Of a stretch of DNA of 64,000 nt, positions 14,256-26,301 are shown one piece after another. Every line of letters starts with the position of its first letter. Position 1 is the stretch's first letter. The stretch covers positions 186,001 through 250,000 of the forward strand of contig NDFF03000120.1 of NCBI GenBank assembly GCA_002150815.3. The letters run 5' to 3'. Under the pieces are notes generated by a model, which ran no database searches, was not told the DNA's origin, and was given only the letters and a program-made list of their open reading frames with translations. This DNA comes from Grammothele lineata. Lineage: Eukaryota; Basidiomycota; Agaricomycetes; Polyporales; Polyporaceae. A program made the position numbers and the translations under genes.

Positions 14256-14994
14256 ATACGCGCACTGCATTTGTTCTCACATCGGACTTGCCTCGCATGC
14301 TCGTATTCAGCACGACTCCCCGTCTCATGACATCACATCATAGTGCAGCTTAGTATACGTCAGCATTGTTCTATTGTGCCGAGGCGAATCCGCCGACGCA
14401 CGCGTCGATTCGTACATTCCCCGTAGTTAGTCCGCCAGATTCCCCAGATAGATTCACATCTGTATTAGAGACGAAATCAAGTTTGTGTATAACATCTCGT
14501 AATTCCAGCTTGATCCGAAACTTGAAAGTTGAGATCAGTCACTACTGCAAGTAAGGCAAGTTGGCTCAGCTGCAGGAAAGGTTGTCGGATTCCGGGAGCC
14601 GCGGGCAAGCCATGCATCAGCGAAAATCATGCATTAGCAAAATTGCATGGCACGCATGTTGCAGCGCGCGCGAGCCCACGACTCGCATGACCTGGACTTG
14701 TGCATACTAGACAGTTTCAGCAGCGGGGTCCGTCGGACAGATCATGGAGCCATTCCTGGACTACTAGTAGGACAGGTCTTGGGGGGGCAAAATAACGCTG
14801 CAGTGACGGTCACACTTTTCATCACGTGAAGGGTCACATTGTGACCCCCTTCACGAACCCGGTCTTCGGAGTCCGATGATCGCGCGCCGGCCCTCGCACT
14901 TCAACATGCGTTTCATCGGGGCGACTCTCGGGTCCGGCTTCGCACCGTGCCATCCACATACAAGAGTGCGCCTCGTTCACGACGTAGCAAGATA
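14256..14994. other. Intergenic region before the Helitron, with a repeat copy and a palindrome
   Basis: Three-prime flank of the TRP-like gene, then repeat-like DNA. 14617-14720 is a diverged copy of a sequence also at about 47608-47690 (shared core TTAGCAAAATTGCA / TCAGCAAAATTGCA, GCGCGCGAGC and CGCATACTA-like segments). At 14826-14854 lies a near-perfect inverted repeat, GTGAAGGGTCACA / GTGACCCCCTTCAC, preceded by CACGTG. The Helitron's 5' end probably lies in this stretch but was not located. Confidence 0.45.
14823..14854. repeat. Inverted repeat with E-box core
   Basis: Left arm 14826-14838 and right arm 14841-14854 are complementary except for one or two bases around a two-base centre; the left edge forms CACGTG. 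It could be a regulator site for the Helitron gene or part of a mobile-element end. Confidence 0.5.
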
Positions 14995-17900
14995 ATGCCG
15001 TCAAACAGCTCTGTTTCACTTTCTCAACTCGTCTCTCGTATTCGACGTCGCCGTGGGTCTCTGTGCGAGGGATCATCGGCTATCGGTTCGCACCCTCCGC
15101 CTGGAGGTTCCGTTTCTAACTCGGACCTGGATTCTCGTGAACCTGCTCCTGCAACATCCGTCCATCCTTTGGATCCTGCGGTCATCGTGATGGGTGAGCC
15201 TATGTCTGGTGGTTGATGATATCTGATCTGAGATGATTCCAGGAGGGCACGAGACCCTCGACCAGGCGACCCAGATTCACCCTGTCGGTCATAGTGCCAG
15301 CGTATCGGGTGAGTGCTAGGGTAGACTTTGACGTCGCATTTACCATGCTTATTCTTTCACCTCTCACTTTAGGGCCACGCCATTCACTATTATCATCTGG
15401 GGCGCCTTCGGACTCGCCAAGGGTGGACGAAGGTGAGTCACAATTAATCGACGATATACGTATAGCCTAATGTCCATTTGACAGCGTCTCATGTACGCTC
15501 TCACGTCAGTCCAGCAGTAGCTTCGTCCTCAACGGATGGAGGTGCGCGATTTCCCTTTCGTCTGGTGATTACCACTCACTGACCACGCGCCCCAACCCGC
15601 CCGTTCTTTGCTGCTGCTCCAAACGCTCGTATTGCCCGTTTTGCCCGTTTTGCTCGTATTGCCCGTATGCAACTGTGTAATTCCGAATGTGCCTGTTCAT
15701 TCACAATCGCTATGTGTGTTGTTAAACCAAAATCCCGCAACCCATCTCATTCTGTTAGGCGGACAGCTGAGTTTTCCCGCCACACACATCATCCGAGAAT
15801 TTGGCGTATTGCGGTCTGTCCCTAGGCAGATTACATCGCAGCATATTGGAGTCTTATTTAAGTTTCAGCAAGCGATCGACCGGGGTTCTGTGCATACCTT
15901 GCCTGTGAGGATTGGTCAGCTCACAGTAGATTGTACATTGCATGACGTACTGACGTTGTACACTTACTGGCGTGTCGGTCTACTGAGGGACCTGGCTTCG
16001 AGGCATGGGATGACGATAGCCCGTGGGAGGTCATTACATCTTGTGCGGGAAGATCTCCAAAAACATCGTTGCACCGATTGCTGTCCGTCTGATGTGTATA
16101 TATTTGACCTTCTGAAAACGCCTCGCTCACAGCGTCCGAATGATACAGCACAGGGGTCTACTTTGGGTGTGGACCAGTCGGCTGTGAGCGATGACAGGTC
16201 CGTAACTGATCAGGAGCCGGTTTCGCAGGATACGTTGGAACATCTCGAAGTAGCCGATGACGCCTTACAAGGTGCCATCATCGCAGAATGGCAAAAATCC
16301 ATGTCAGATATAGCCCTCAAGGAACTAGCGTGTGCTGTGTGCGCTCGTTGTACCCCACCGCAGAGAATTTTACTTGTGGATTCCCAGAAAATCGATTTCC
16401 ACCTATTATGCAACCCGTCGTTACCAGAGCATGTGCTCCCCCTATCGTACAATCGGGAAGCTTACGGCGGTGCTATCCTTCATCCCAAAGGGCTCCTGAA
16501 TCGACAGAATCCAGGAATTCTCCGCATCTGCAGCGAGTGCATGTCAGACCTCAGTCGAAACAGAACACCAATGTACACATTGGCTAATGGGCTGTATTAT
16601 GGGCATGAGCGGCTTCCGGAAGAAGTCAGGCGAGCCTTTGAACAAGCATCCCAGGTCGAGAGGATGCTGATCTCCCGTGCGCGCGCTAGTAAAATCTCAT
16701 ACAAATTCGTAGACGTTGATCCAGACTTCGACGATGATGACGGAGATAAGGAAGTGCGTGACACTCGTACGTCGCAGAGGTACATGCGAGGCAACCTTGC
16801 AGTACACCCGCAAGCCTCGACCCATCTAAACAATGTTCTTCCCCCATCCGCTGATACCATTCGCGATCTTGTATGCGCAGTCTTCGTAGGGCGGACTCAA
16901 CCTACTGCAGAGACGATTAGAAAGTTACGACCCGTGCTTGTGAGAAAGTCCACCGTGAAGACCATCATAAACTTCCTTACCGAGAACAACCCTAGTTATG
17001 CGGTATGCAGCGAATTCGGAGGATTCAGCGAAGCAAACTTCGCGGCACTATTCGAACCAGAGATGGGTAACGTTGATGAAGGCGTTCTATGTGCCATGGA
17101 AGTCGGGCACATCCAGATGAACGATGCAGTTGAAGGTGCCACAGATTCATATGTACCAGGAGAGCGGGACCGAGGTGTGACGGAGAGCGGAGAAGTTCTT
17201 GTCGAGAATGTGGGGTATGTTGATACTCATGACGGGCCGATGAATCACCATGAGATGTCCATGGCCGCGCTCGCTCACTGTTTAAATGGTGGCGCATTTA
17301 TCAGATCGCAAGCAGGAAGTCGATTCATACCGGACTTTGAGAACCCGCATCTGTTGACATGGTTATTTCCCCACTTAGATCCATGGGGGATTGGCGGATT
17401 CTATGACCAACGACGGCCACAACGACTCAGTCTCGAGCAGCAGTTGAAATATCTATTAGCCGTCGATGGCCTACCTTTCAAACATGACCCTGACTTTGCG
17501 TTTGTGTACTATAACATCCGTCAGAAAAAGGCCGTGTTCGATTCCGTAAGCTTCCGTGTTCCATCCAGTCGGCGCGAAAGACTTGTGTCCGAGCTAATGC
17601 GAGTGAACGTCAGAACTCTCGAACATATGATGGCGAAGTATAAAGAAGATCCTCGCTACAAACCAACTGACCCCGAAGAGAAGCGCATCACAACACTCCT
17701 CCTTAAGATAAACACGGCGTCGCATGACCTGCCTGGCTCTAATGGATATAAGATCGCGTTGAGGAATCAGATACGTGGATTGATAAACTACGAGGGGACA
17801 CCGACATTATTCATCACCTTGAACCCTTCCGATAGAGATCATCCTCTTGTACGACTGTACGCAGGTCATGAGATCAATGTCGAGGACCATTTGCGCGGTG

Positions 17901-20900
17901 AAGAGATCTCAAGGTTTCATCGTACTATGATGGCTGCCCGGAACCCGGCCGCTTGTGCGAAGTTCTTTCACAAAATGATCAGTAATTTTATCGATGTAAT
18001 CGTGAGATACGGACGTCCAGGGAGGGGTTTGTTCGGGAAATGTCAAGCTTACTTTGGTACGGTGGAAGCGCAGGGTCGCGGGACGCTTCATTGCCATATG
18101 CTGCTCTGGCTAAATGGCCACCCGTCTCCGCAACAGCTTCGCGATAATATGGAGTCGTCCGCCATTTACAGGGAAAAAATGTTCGTATGGTTGGAATCTG
18201 TGATCAAATGTGAGCTTCCAGGTACAGTTGATGTTGTCGTCGAAAAACCTGGATGCCCGCTACCTCGTCCTCGACGAGCTAGGGTGACAGGTAACCCCCA
18301 TCCCGGCGCCATTCCTGCACCATCAATTCGTGCCTTCCGGTGTCATGATGAGTTCCGGCTGGCTTTTCGGGCCTTTGTGACCGATCTAGTGCAAGAGTAT
18401 AATTGGCATGAGCATAGCAAAACATGTTTCAAGTACATCCCAAAAGGTACTATACCTAAAGATGAAGCACGCAAGGATGCGTTGTGTAGGATGCGTATTG
18501 ACGGAAGTACTCGCGCGAAGACGGAACTTGATGCGGAGACAGGAGCTATCCTGTTGCGTCGATTACACCCTCGCATTGCAAGCTACAATGACGTCGTGAC
18601 CTTCCTCATGCAGTGCAACATGGACGCCAAATTCATAGGATCTGGTGAGGCTGCAAAGGCGTTACTGTACTATATCACCGATTATATCACCAAGCCATCC
18701 TTATCGGCGGAAATCGGCCTTGGTGCATTAACATACGCTATCCAGAAGACGAATGAGAAATACCCAACGATGTTCGATGAGCGAGCTTCGCGTGGGGCAC
18801 TCACGGCAGCTGTTAACCGAATGATGTCTCAGCAGGAGATCTCGCACCAGCAGGTAATGAGTTACCTTGTAGGTGGCGGCGATCACTATACCAGCCACGT
18901 CTTTCGCGTCTTACATTGGGGCGCGTTCGATAGACTCTTTAAACGTCACTTCAAAGAAGACCGTGTAAGTAGAGCAGAGTCTCAATCCGTCCAACAGGTT
19001 GGCGCTGCGACCTCGCGCGACGCTGACATCGATGACGTTGAAGTCAATGCATCTGGTAATGGCGATGATAAATCTGATGATGAGTCCATGGTAGACAGAC
19101 ACGAAGAGACGTTCGTCCTTACCCTGGACAACGGAGCGATCTCAGCAGCGAATCAGCAGCAGGACTATGTCTATCGTTGCTTTGACCGTGCGTTCGCTGA
19201 CTTGTCTGTATATGAGTTCGTGAGTACCGTCGAAAAAACGAAGAACAAGTACATGAGAGGCATGTTGGAGAGGGTCGCAGACGCACCTTCAGACGATGAA
19301 GATAGTCCTGGGAATCACATTCATGGTGCGACGGGGCAGGCGAGACGACCTGGCAGGCCAAGGGCTCCTCAAGGTTTATTTTCGTCACGGAGTCATACGC
19401 AATACAGCACTCACCATTTACGCAAGCGGCTTTTCGACGCAGTGCCAGTTATCCTGGGAAACAGTGTACCGAGGTCGGACCGAAGCGAGGAAGAGAAAGA
19501 GATGTGGTCGCGGATGATGTTGATCCTCTTCGTACCATGGCGGCAGCCCAGTGATTTAAAAGCCGCATCGGAGTCTTGGACGGCAGCGTACGAGCGGCTG
19601 AAGCATGGAATATCTGAAAAGCATATGAGAATCATCGCCAACATGAACGTGCTTTCTGAGTGTCGTGATGCTCGTGATACTGACAGGAAGACGCGCCGAG
19701 CTGAGGCGTTAGCATTCGTGAGGGACGGTTTAGTGGCAGATGACGCACCAACTCATGATGGTACTGGGGAGGAGGATGAATATGAGTTGTTCGACAATCC
19801 TGACGCACATAACATGTACGAAAACCTGAATGATTTTGAGTCGTCGCGTGTGGCATTAGACGCTGTAGTCGGAGAACGTACGCGCAAGCTGCTGGACACG
19901 TGTTTTGGTATTGACGAAGCCAATGGTCACATCGAGGGCGCGTCAGATAGCCACTCGACCGATCCGAACATACGGGAGGTAGTCGGCGCGGATAAAGTAC
20001 GTCTTGATCTAGAAAAGTCCATGATGGCATCGTTGAAGGGGGATCGTCGTCCTAAGCGTAAGAATGATGAGGAACATACAAGTGGCCCTCAGCGTAGACG
20101 ACCAAGGCACGGAGAAAACGTACGAGAAATTGAAGAGTCAGTTACGTGGGATACGTTAGGGGACGCACCTCGTCCAGAAGTGATTGAACAGGCGGAAGAC
20201 ACCATAGATATGCTGACTGAACAGGTCGTGGAGGAGATGGGGCTTGGTAGCAATGCGGAGCAGGAAAGGGCCTTCAGGATAGTAGCAGAACACCTGAAAA
20301 CCCCGGAAGACGGTTGTCAGCTGCTCATGTACATCTCTGGAGTTGGTGGTACTGGTAAAACCCATGTGATCAACGCAATGCTGCGTCTGTTCGCACTCTT
20401 AGGCAAGTCACAGGAGATCTTGGTCGGAGCGCCAACAGGTGCGGCGGCATTGAACGTTGGTGGCTATACGGTCCATTCGCTCCTCATGATACCGGGCGAA
20501 GGCCCAATGACCTGGAAAGAGCTCAGGCAGCTTTGGCGACCGGTAAAGTACTTCGTCATTGATGAAGTATCAATGATTGGGGCTCGATTCTTAGCGGAGG
20601 TTGCACGTCGTCTACAAAAGGCAAAAAGCGATAGGGGAGAGTCAGCTCTTAGGCCGTTTGGGGGCGTTAACATGATATTTACTGGGGATTTCGGACAGCT
20701 GAAGCCGGTATTGCAGGCGCCATTGTATAGCCATAAGTACATTAATGACCCAGGGCTACAGGCAATCAGGGATCATACCGGCGTAAACAATCTGAAGGGA
20801 ATTTATCTATGGAGACAGGTCGAGAAAGTGGTGAAACTTACGAAGAATCAGCGTCAGCGCTCCGATCCTGTGTACGCGGACTTACTGACACGCGTACGAG

Positions 20901-21793
20901 TGGGTGAAGGCAGAGCTCGCCCGGACATTACTCGCCATCAACCCAGCGATTTGGAGATCATATACGGGCGTATTTTGGAGAGAGTGCATCAGCGAGACTC
21001 TGATTCGCTCAGAGACTTCAGAGACGCACCTGTCATCGTAGGTACAAAGCAGCTACGGGATGCGCTGAATGCCCGCATTATCACGCAAAAGGCCAAGGAC
21101 CGCGGAAAGCGTGTAGTGACGATGTATTCGAGAGATACGATTGATCGAAAGCCTGTGAGCGGTGAGCGTCGACGAGGCCTGTGGTCGTTATCCTCGACTA
21201 CGACTCACGATGCCCTCGGTGCGCTACCTGTATTCGTGGGTATGAAAGTCATGATTCAGGAAAACATAGCGTTTGGAAAACGCCTCGTGAACGGAGCAGA
21301 GGGGGAGCTTGTTAAAGTAATATATGAAGTCGTGGACGGCGTAGCACATGCCGTCGTGGCGTACGTGCGAGTTCCGGGTGCAGGGAGAGTATGCAACTGG
21401 CTGGACGAGGACGTCGTTCCCGTGTTCCCGCAGCGATCACAATTCATGTGTGCGATGTCTGTCAATGGCGAGTCAAAGAACGTTCGCGTGTCGAGGGTTC
21501 AGCTCCCAATTCTACCAGCATATGCCTACACGGACTACAAGAGTCAGGGCAGGACCATTACACGTGCAATAATTGATCTGGACAGTGCACTTACACTGCA
21601 GGGGGTATACATGATGCTTTCTAGGCTAACATCCCTCCAGGGAGTCCTCATTATGCGCCCATTCTCTCCCGCCAAGGTGTGTAGCCGTCTATCACAGGAT
21701 TTACGAGATGAATTAGCGCGTATAGACCATCTGGCAGAGCTTACCAGGGTCTGGTTTCAAGAGCGCCACATACAGGCCTCCTTCGTTTTCTGA
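14995..21793 (+). CDS. Helitron Rep/helicase (HUH endonuclease + PIF1-like helicase)
   Basis: Transposase of a rolling-circle Helitron. The last exon is one open frame of about 6 kb with no stop. HUH motif GTLHCHMLLW lies near 18078 and a two-tyrosine motif YYITDYITK near 18668. The helicase half has Walker A GVGGTGKT (20341-20364), Walker B FVIDEVSMIG (about 20550), TGDFGQLKP (about 20683), and motif VI-like DYKSQGRTI with a MLSRL block near the end. An N-terminal cysteine-rich block (CAVCARC, CSECMSDL) precedes the Helitron-like N domain. Four short upstream exons all end in phase 1 at G|GTGNG donors: 14995..15193, 15243..15308, 15373..15432, 15485..15541. They can join in frame to 15759..21793, giving 2,138 aa. 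This upstream model is less certain than the main ORF; a start inside the long exon is possible. Confidence 0.85.
14995..21793 (+). mobile_element. Autonomous-looking Helitron (coding span only)
   Basis: The Rep/helicase ORF is complete, so this copy may be young or active. Helitrons end in TC at the 5' side and a hairpin followed by CTRR at the 3' side. Several CTAG or CTAA tetramers occur in 22060-22210, but none has a convincing hairpin beside it, so only the coding span is given. The true element must be larger. Confidence 0.7.
15625..15672 (+). repeat. Short tandem GCTCGTATTGCCCGTTTTGCC-like repeat
   Basis: Within the predicted last intron of the Helitron gene, a 9-nt unit (CGTATTGCC / CGTTTTGCC / CGTTTTGCT) recurs about five times. 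In one frame it encodes an Ala-Arg-rich RIARFARFARIAR string. It may be exon sequence in a different gene model. Confidence 0.5.
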
Positions 21794-22261
21794 TTTTTTT
21801 GGTAGCAGGACTCTTGTCTATGTCCGGGCGGGCGGAAGGTAGGTGCTCGAAGTCGATATCTCCTCGACTGCCAGGCATTCAAAGCCCGCTGTGGCGTAGT
21901 ACCATTATCTTATCTTTCGGATCTGTTCCCACCTCCAGCGCCTATTCAATAGCGACGGGCTGCGAGACCGGCGCCGCACAACATGACGTCACAGCTCTAC
22001 AATCCACTCGTGGGCGTTTCGACGAGATACTCGAGTTGCGGGCGGTACAATCTGACCAACGAGGGCTAGCATTCCTAGGCACATCAAGCACTGGTTCACA
22101 TTCAAGTCGATGAATAGCACTATATTTGGGAGGAATATGGACGAAAGAGGCTCGGATATAGACTAGCATAGTGTTCGAAGAAATACAGACGGGCTCGCGC
22201 TAACTAATTATGACCCACGCCGATTTCGAGAGGACGCCATCGTTCTTGTGATGCAATTCCA
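21794..22261. other. Helitron 3' flank
   Basis: Probably contains the Helitron 3' end and the tail of the minus-strand orphan gene's transcript. No coding exon or identifiable terminus. Confidence 0.4.
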
Positions 22262-23093
22262 TTAGTACAAAGGACGCATGTAGTACGAACTCGTCGAGGG
22301 CCTGGTGCTCCCAGGCGTTAATCCAAGAAGGTCGCGCACAACCCTGGTAGAACATGTGAGATAGACATCAGGGAGGATAGTGACGCACATACCTAGTGAC
22401 CGCAGCCTCGGCCCTCGCTCGATCGTCTGAATCCAGCCGCATGTTCATCAGACGCCTGCTCTCCCCGTCCTTGCGCAGAACAATGAACTCCGCTGCAAAA
22501 CGTGGACAACCCGGAAGGGATCGAAGGGCCCGATTGGTTTGGGTAGCGTTGAAGGGGAGAAGGAAGTAGACATCAAAATGTTCCAATCGTCCGTTCGGCC
22601 CAAGCACGCGAAGGCACTCAAGGCCAACCATACCGGGGCGAATAGACCAGAGTCCGTACAGATTGAGGCTGCAATGGGCCACATTGTTTGCGCCCATGAT
22701 GACTTCGATGGGAACATTCCGCAACGCTGCAGGTGCACCAAACGGGATGGTAAACGCCTTCAGCATGAGTAACTATAGAAGGGAGTTGTTGAGGAAATGC
22801 ATGGATCGCGTATGCGCAGAGTGAGGGCTTACCCGAGGTCCTCGACCAACCTCCGTAACGAACGTAGGAGGGGTTATGTTGGGGCCGGGTTCCTCGACAG
22901 CGGTGTCGGAGGCGTCACCATTGTCATTGACGGGCGCGGGGCGGGTGGTGTCAGGGTCAACGGAGGAGGCGGAATAGGCGCGAGCGGTGTCGAAATCCAT
23001 GGTGATCGCAGTGCAAGCAGTGTCGGGATCGATGGGGGCCGCGGCACGGGCGGTGTCCGGGTCAGTGGAGGTATGAGCAGCGTTGGAGGACAT
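22262..23093 (-). CDS. Basidiomycete orphan protein with N-terminal DPDTA repeats
   Basis: Function not recognised. Exons complement(join(22262..22343, 22393..22772, 22833..23093)), 240 aa; both introns have good GT...AG ends and phases close. The N-terminal 55 residues are a degenerate array around (I/V)DPDT(A/T)R, four copies spaced 13-17 residues. The C-terminal part looks globular: AFTIPFGAPAALRNVPIEVI, MGANNVAHCSLNLYG, PGMVGLECLRVLGPNGRL, HFDVYFLLPFNATQ, GCPRFAAEFIVLRK. No signal peptide or membrane segment is seen. The last exon (27 residues) is the least secure part. Confidence 0.6.
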
Positions 23094-23615
23094 GGAGGGG
23101 GGTCAACGAGAAGGTAAATGGTATGTCAGCACTGGAGGACGTGGTCCAGTTTAAGTAGCAGGGATGAACAGAGAACGTACTGTTGTGTGCATGTCCCTTT
23201 CCCAACGCCAGGACGTCTTCTCTGTGCCCTACCACACCGTTTGAAACCAAGATTCGCAAAACAGATTCGGCCCGTGTGATCGCACATGAGATCGAATCTT
23301 GATCTGTGAGTCTTCAGACATATCAGATCGTCGCGGAAGTAAAGACGTACCGTACCGTTCCTGCGTCGTGGCGTTCACCAGGAGAGGAGGCGAATTTAGG
23401 CGCCTATTCGCGCCCGGACGTCGGACTGACGTAGTGGCTCATGAGATCCGATCGGGCCCGCGATATCGCACTCGCGACGTCCCGCTAGCGACAACCGGAC
23501 TTCAGTCCACCGTTTCGTCGGCCTCGATCGTCTACGAGAATTAGGCATGGTGAACCTCCCTCTCGCACTGTTAAGTACCTTCAGATCTCACTGAGCCGCC
23601 ATCATCGAACTGAGT
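23094..23615. promoter_or_regulatory. Divergent promoter region, orphan gene / kinase
   Basis: Separates two divergent starts (23093 minus, 23616 plus). No repeat or coding exon is supported. Confidence 0.5.
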
Positions 23616-25400
23616 ATGCCTCCCATCCTACGCCCCATTCCCAGACGTCGTCGTCAGTTCTTAAACGAATCGCAGATCAAGTCGCGACCACTCGCCGGCA
23701 CCAAATCAGGTGAACGCATCCCTATTCTCGCTGCCGAGACCGGATGAGACTCATGCCGCATGTAGCTACAGAGCCGCTGTCCTCGCAGGGTGCTCCATTC
23801 CCCAGAGTGGGACGCCTGCCTCTAGCTCCGCTGAAGACGCCTGTTCTCTTAACTGATCCACAGTCCTCCGGTCATTTGGACGCAGGACTATCTCTTACGG
23901 ATCCCAGCTCCGGCTCCAATATCACGGACAGTTCGATTCCCGACAGCAGCCCATCGCCCCGAGCCCGTCAAGTCATCGCTTGTCAAACTAAGAATGGTGA
24001 TATTGTCTCGGGACGATGTAAGCCAATTCGTTTCCGTAGCATTTAACAACAACTCACAACGTGTCGGTTCCGTTTTACAGACCGCCTCTACTCAAAGCTA
24101 GGCCATGGAGGCTTTGGCACCGTTGTCGAGGCCGATGACATAATCGTTGGCGGGCGCGTCGCGATCAAGTTCTTGCACAAGCGGCGGGATATCGAACTTC
24201 CAGTGGGTCGCGAAGAGGAGGTATATCGCAAGCTTTTGGCCGGGTGCAACCCGCATACGGAGTGAGTGTTCTTGCGCTCATTCTCGATATGTGTTCTCAC
24301 GTATGCGTTGATTCAGGTTGTTCGCCCAAGTCTCAGACTGTGGAGAACACACAGGATTCCATTATATCGTCTTTGATCTCTGTGATGGCACCCTTTTCGA
24401 CGTCCTGAAGGGATTCAAACCCACCCTCATGCCCCTCCCTGCTAGGCATATCATGGAGATATCGTACCAGCTAGTGAAGGGCGTCGAGTGTGAGTCACAG
24501 ACCGGGAACTCTACCGTTCCAATTTTCTCAACACGCATCGTGCTTCCCTGTGTAGACCTCCATTCCTTGCACATTATCCACACAGATTTGAAACCCGACA
24601 ACATAGGTCTTCGGTTCCGGGACACCACCGTCGTTCACGTACTCGACCCGGTGTTCGGTTTCAGAGAGAAGGTATGTGTTATGTCGTGCCGGTCTCATCA
24701 TTTGTGTGTCTATGCTTATCCAGCGTAGACAGTTCTCAAGACGGCGCAGGTATGTATACTGGATTTGGGCAATTCAGTCGACGTGCGCTCTCTTCCCCTT
24801 CCTCCGATGTGCGTGGGCACGTTAGGGTATCGGTCTCCGGAAATTTCGCTCGGTACGTATGATCCTTGCTGCATCTACGACGGGCTTCGTTGACATTCGT
24901 GCACAGGACTCCCGTGGGGCTTTGGCGTGGATGTGTTCGCCATCGGTTGTATCATCGCCGAGATGTATCTCAGAAGGAGCGTGATACCTCGTGATGTTGT
25001 CACAGATCATGAACTTCTTATCGTCATGGAGCGGCTTGTTGGTCCGTTCCCGGAGCCGTTCGCTCGTCAAGTGGAGGAGAAATACCCAGGCAACTTCTCT
25101 TTCAATGGAGGCCAAGTTGTAGTGCAGATTCGGTCCGATGATGCCTCGGGTACCGCGCGCGGGCGGCATGGTGCTAATTCTCGCCGACTCCAGCGCATTC
25201 GGTCTCTCTCCGTATGTATCGTCGATTGGTACATTCCGTCCTTACAGCTCATGTCATTTCCACAGGCAGTCGTTTACGATCGGGTTCTTCACCAGCTGCT
25301 GCTTCAACTGCTTTGCCTTGACTTTAGCAGGAGGACGACTCTCGAATTGGCAGCGAAACACAAGTATTTCGACAATGTTGGTCGTCTCTTTGGGGTCTAA
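23616..25400 (+). CDS. Divergent SRPK/CLK-like protein kinase
   Basis: Predicted Ser/Thr or dual-specificity kinase. Exons join(23616..23709, 23772..24017, 24081..24261, 24317..24489, 24556..24671, 24729..24852, 24907..25211, 25266..25400), 457 aa. Residues 1-112 are Ser/Pro-rich. Kinase features: YRLYSKLGHGGFGTVVEA (glycine loop, about residue 114), VAIKFL (lysine), catalytic HTDLKPDNIGL (about 240), metal-binding DLGN at 282-285 in place of DFG, TLGYRSPEI as activation-segment end, and VDVFAIGCIIAEMY. DLGN and YRSPE resemble SRPK/CLK kinases. The usual HRD is HTD, as in several fungal relatives; the spacer between VLDPVFGFREK and DLGN is unusual. The intron at 25212..25265 is 54 nt and in frame, so a retained-intron form would also be open. 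Confidence 0.8.
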
Positions 25401-26053
25401 TGTCCCGACTATGGTCCTGTATGCGCCGATTTCCTTCACGCTCCCGTCTCTAAGAACTTCTCTTATCTCTTTTCCGTCAAATGTATATCTGATATCTCTC
25501 AGCACAATTGTCCGAGTCGCGTCTGCCGTCTAAATATATTCTCCATATGCTACATGAAGGCGACGGCTTCAGATACCTCCTGGCGCGTGTATAGACCTGG
25601 CGGAAGAGAACTACTCCTTACCACCTTACCCGGACGCCTTGAGCATTTATTACCCTTATTCTGATCATTAAGGGCGCAAGACAAGGAATGCCGTTGAGGC
25701 ATATAAGCACACATAAGGGCCATCACTGTGCAGGCCATTGCTCGTGATTTACTAATGCACATTGAAAGGTGTTCTGCGACACACAGCTACTGACTTATAA
25801 CGATCACGGGCGACGGATAGTCGATGATCGGCTGTGATAGAGACAGTTAACTAGATACAGGCGATGGAAACGGGCACAGGGCGTTGGGACGATCATCGAG
25901 ACTAGCACTACTAGATCTAACGAACGCGTCAAAAGCGGTAGGTGGGGCAGGACAGAACCATACAGTACCTTACATGTCACAATCGGCTACTACATAACCG
26001 CAAGGTAGTATCAACGGAATCTGTTGACGCAGCATAGTAAACTGGGGACTCAC
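25401..26053. other. Intergenic, no supported gene
   Basis: Kinase 3' flank and downstream sequence. Only short stop-bounded frames without splice partners are seen. Confidence 0.5.
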
Positions 26054-26226
26054 TGAGAATCGGAGGGCCGGTAATGGCTCGGGGGGCTGAGCTGTGGACA
26101 GAAGGTGTAAGCTCAACTCGGCCGAAGGCAGCAAAACAAGGTGGGCGCGCAGGAAGAGAGGCACGAGCGAGGATAGTGGGACTCACGGATCATCTCGACC
26201 GAAACAACCGTATGCGTGGTCTGCAT
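26054..26226 (-). CDS. Possible tiny spliced gene behind a strong promoter
   Basis: Tentative. An ATG at 26226 opens exon 26187..26226. A canonical intron (GTGAGT...CCACAG) joins it to 26054..26091, giving MQTTHTVVSVEMIPQPPEPL and six more residues. A second GTGAGT donor follows; depending on the acceptor, the frame stops at once or runs on for about 60 residues towards 25800. The support is the upstream promoter-like cluster rather than homology. Could be a short secreted or regulatory peptide, or the 5' end of a longer gene. Confidence 0.3.
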
Positions 26227-26239
26227 CGAAACTACTTGT

Positions 26240-26301
26240 GAGTGCGCGCGTGGGGGCGGGGCTCGCATTGTGACCGGCCGCTATTGGTCCTCTTATAAGC
26301 C
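26240..26301 (-). promoter_or_regulatory. TATA + CCAAT + GC-box promoter, minus strand
   Basis: Read on the minus strand: CTTATAAG (plus about 26293-26300), then GACCAATAG (about 26282-26290), then CCCCGCCCCC (about 26252-26261), followed about 30 nt later by the ATG at 26226. The presence of all three elements is direct; their use is inferred. The order is unusual because CCAAT and GC box lie downstream of the TATA box. Confidence 0.4.

Noticed and set aside
22050..22210. CTAG and CTAA tetramers as the Helitron 3' end
   Set aside because: No stable hairpin lies 5-15 nt before any of them, so the end cannot be called.
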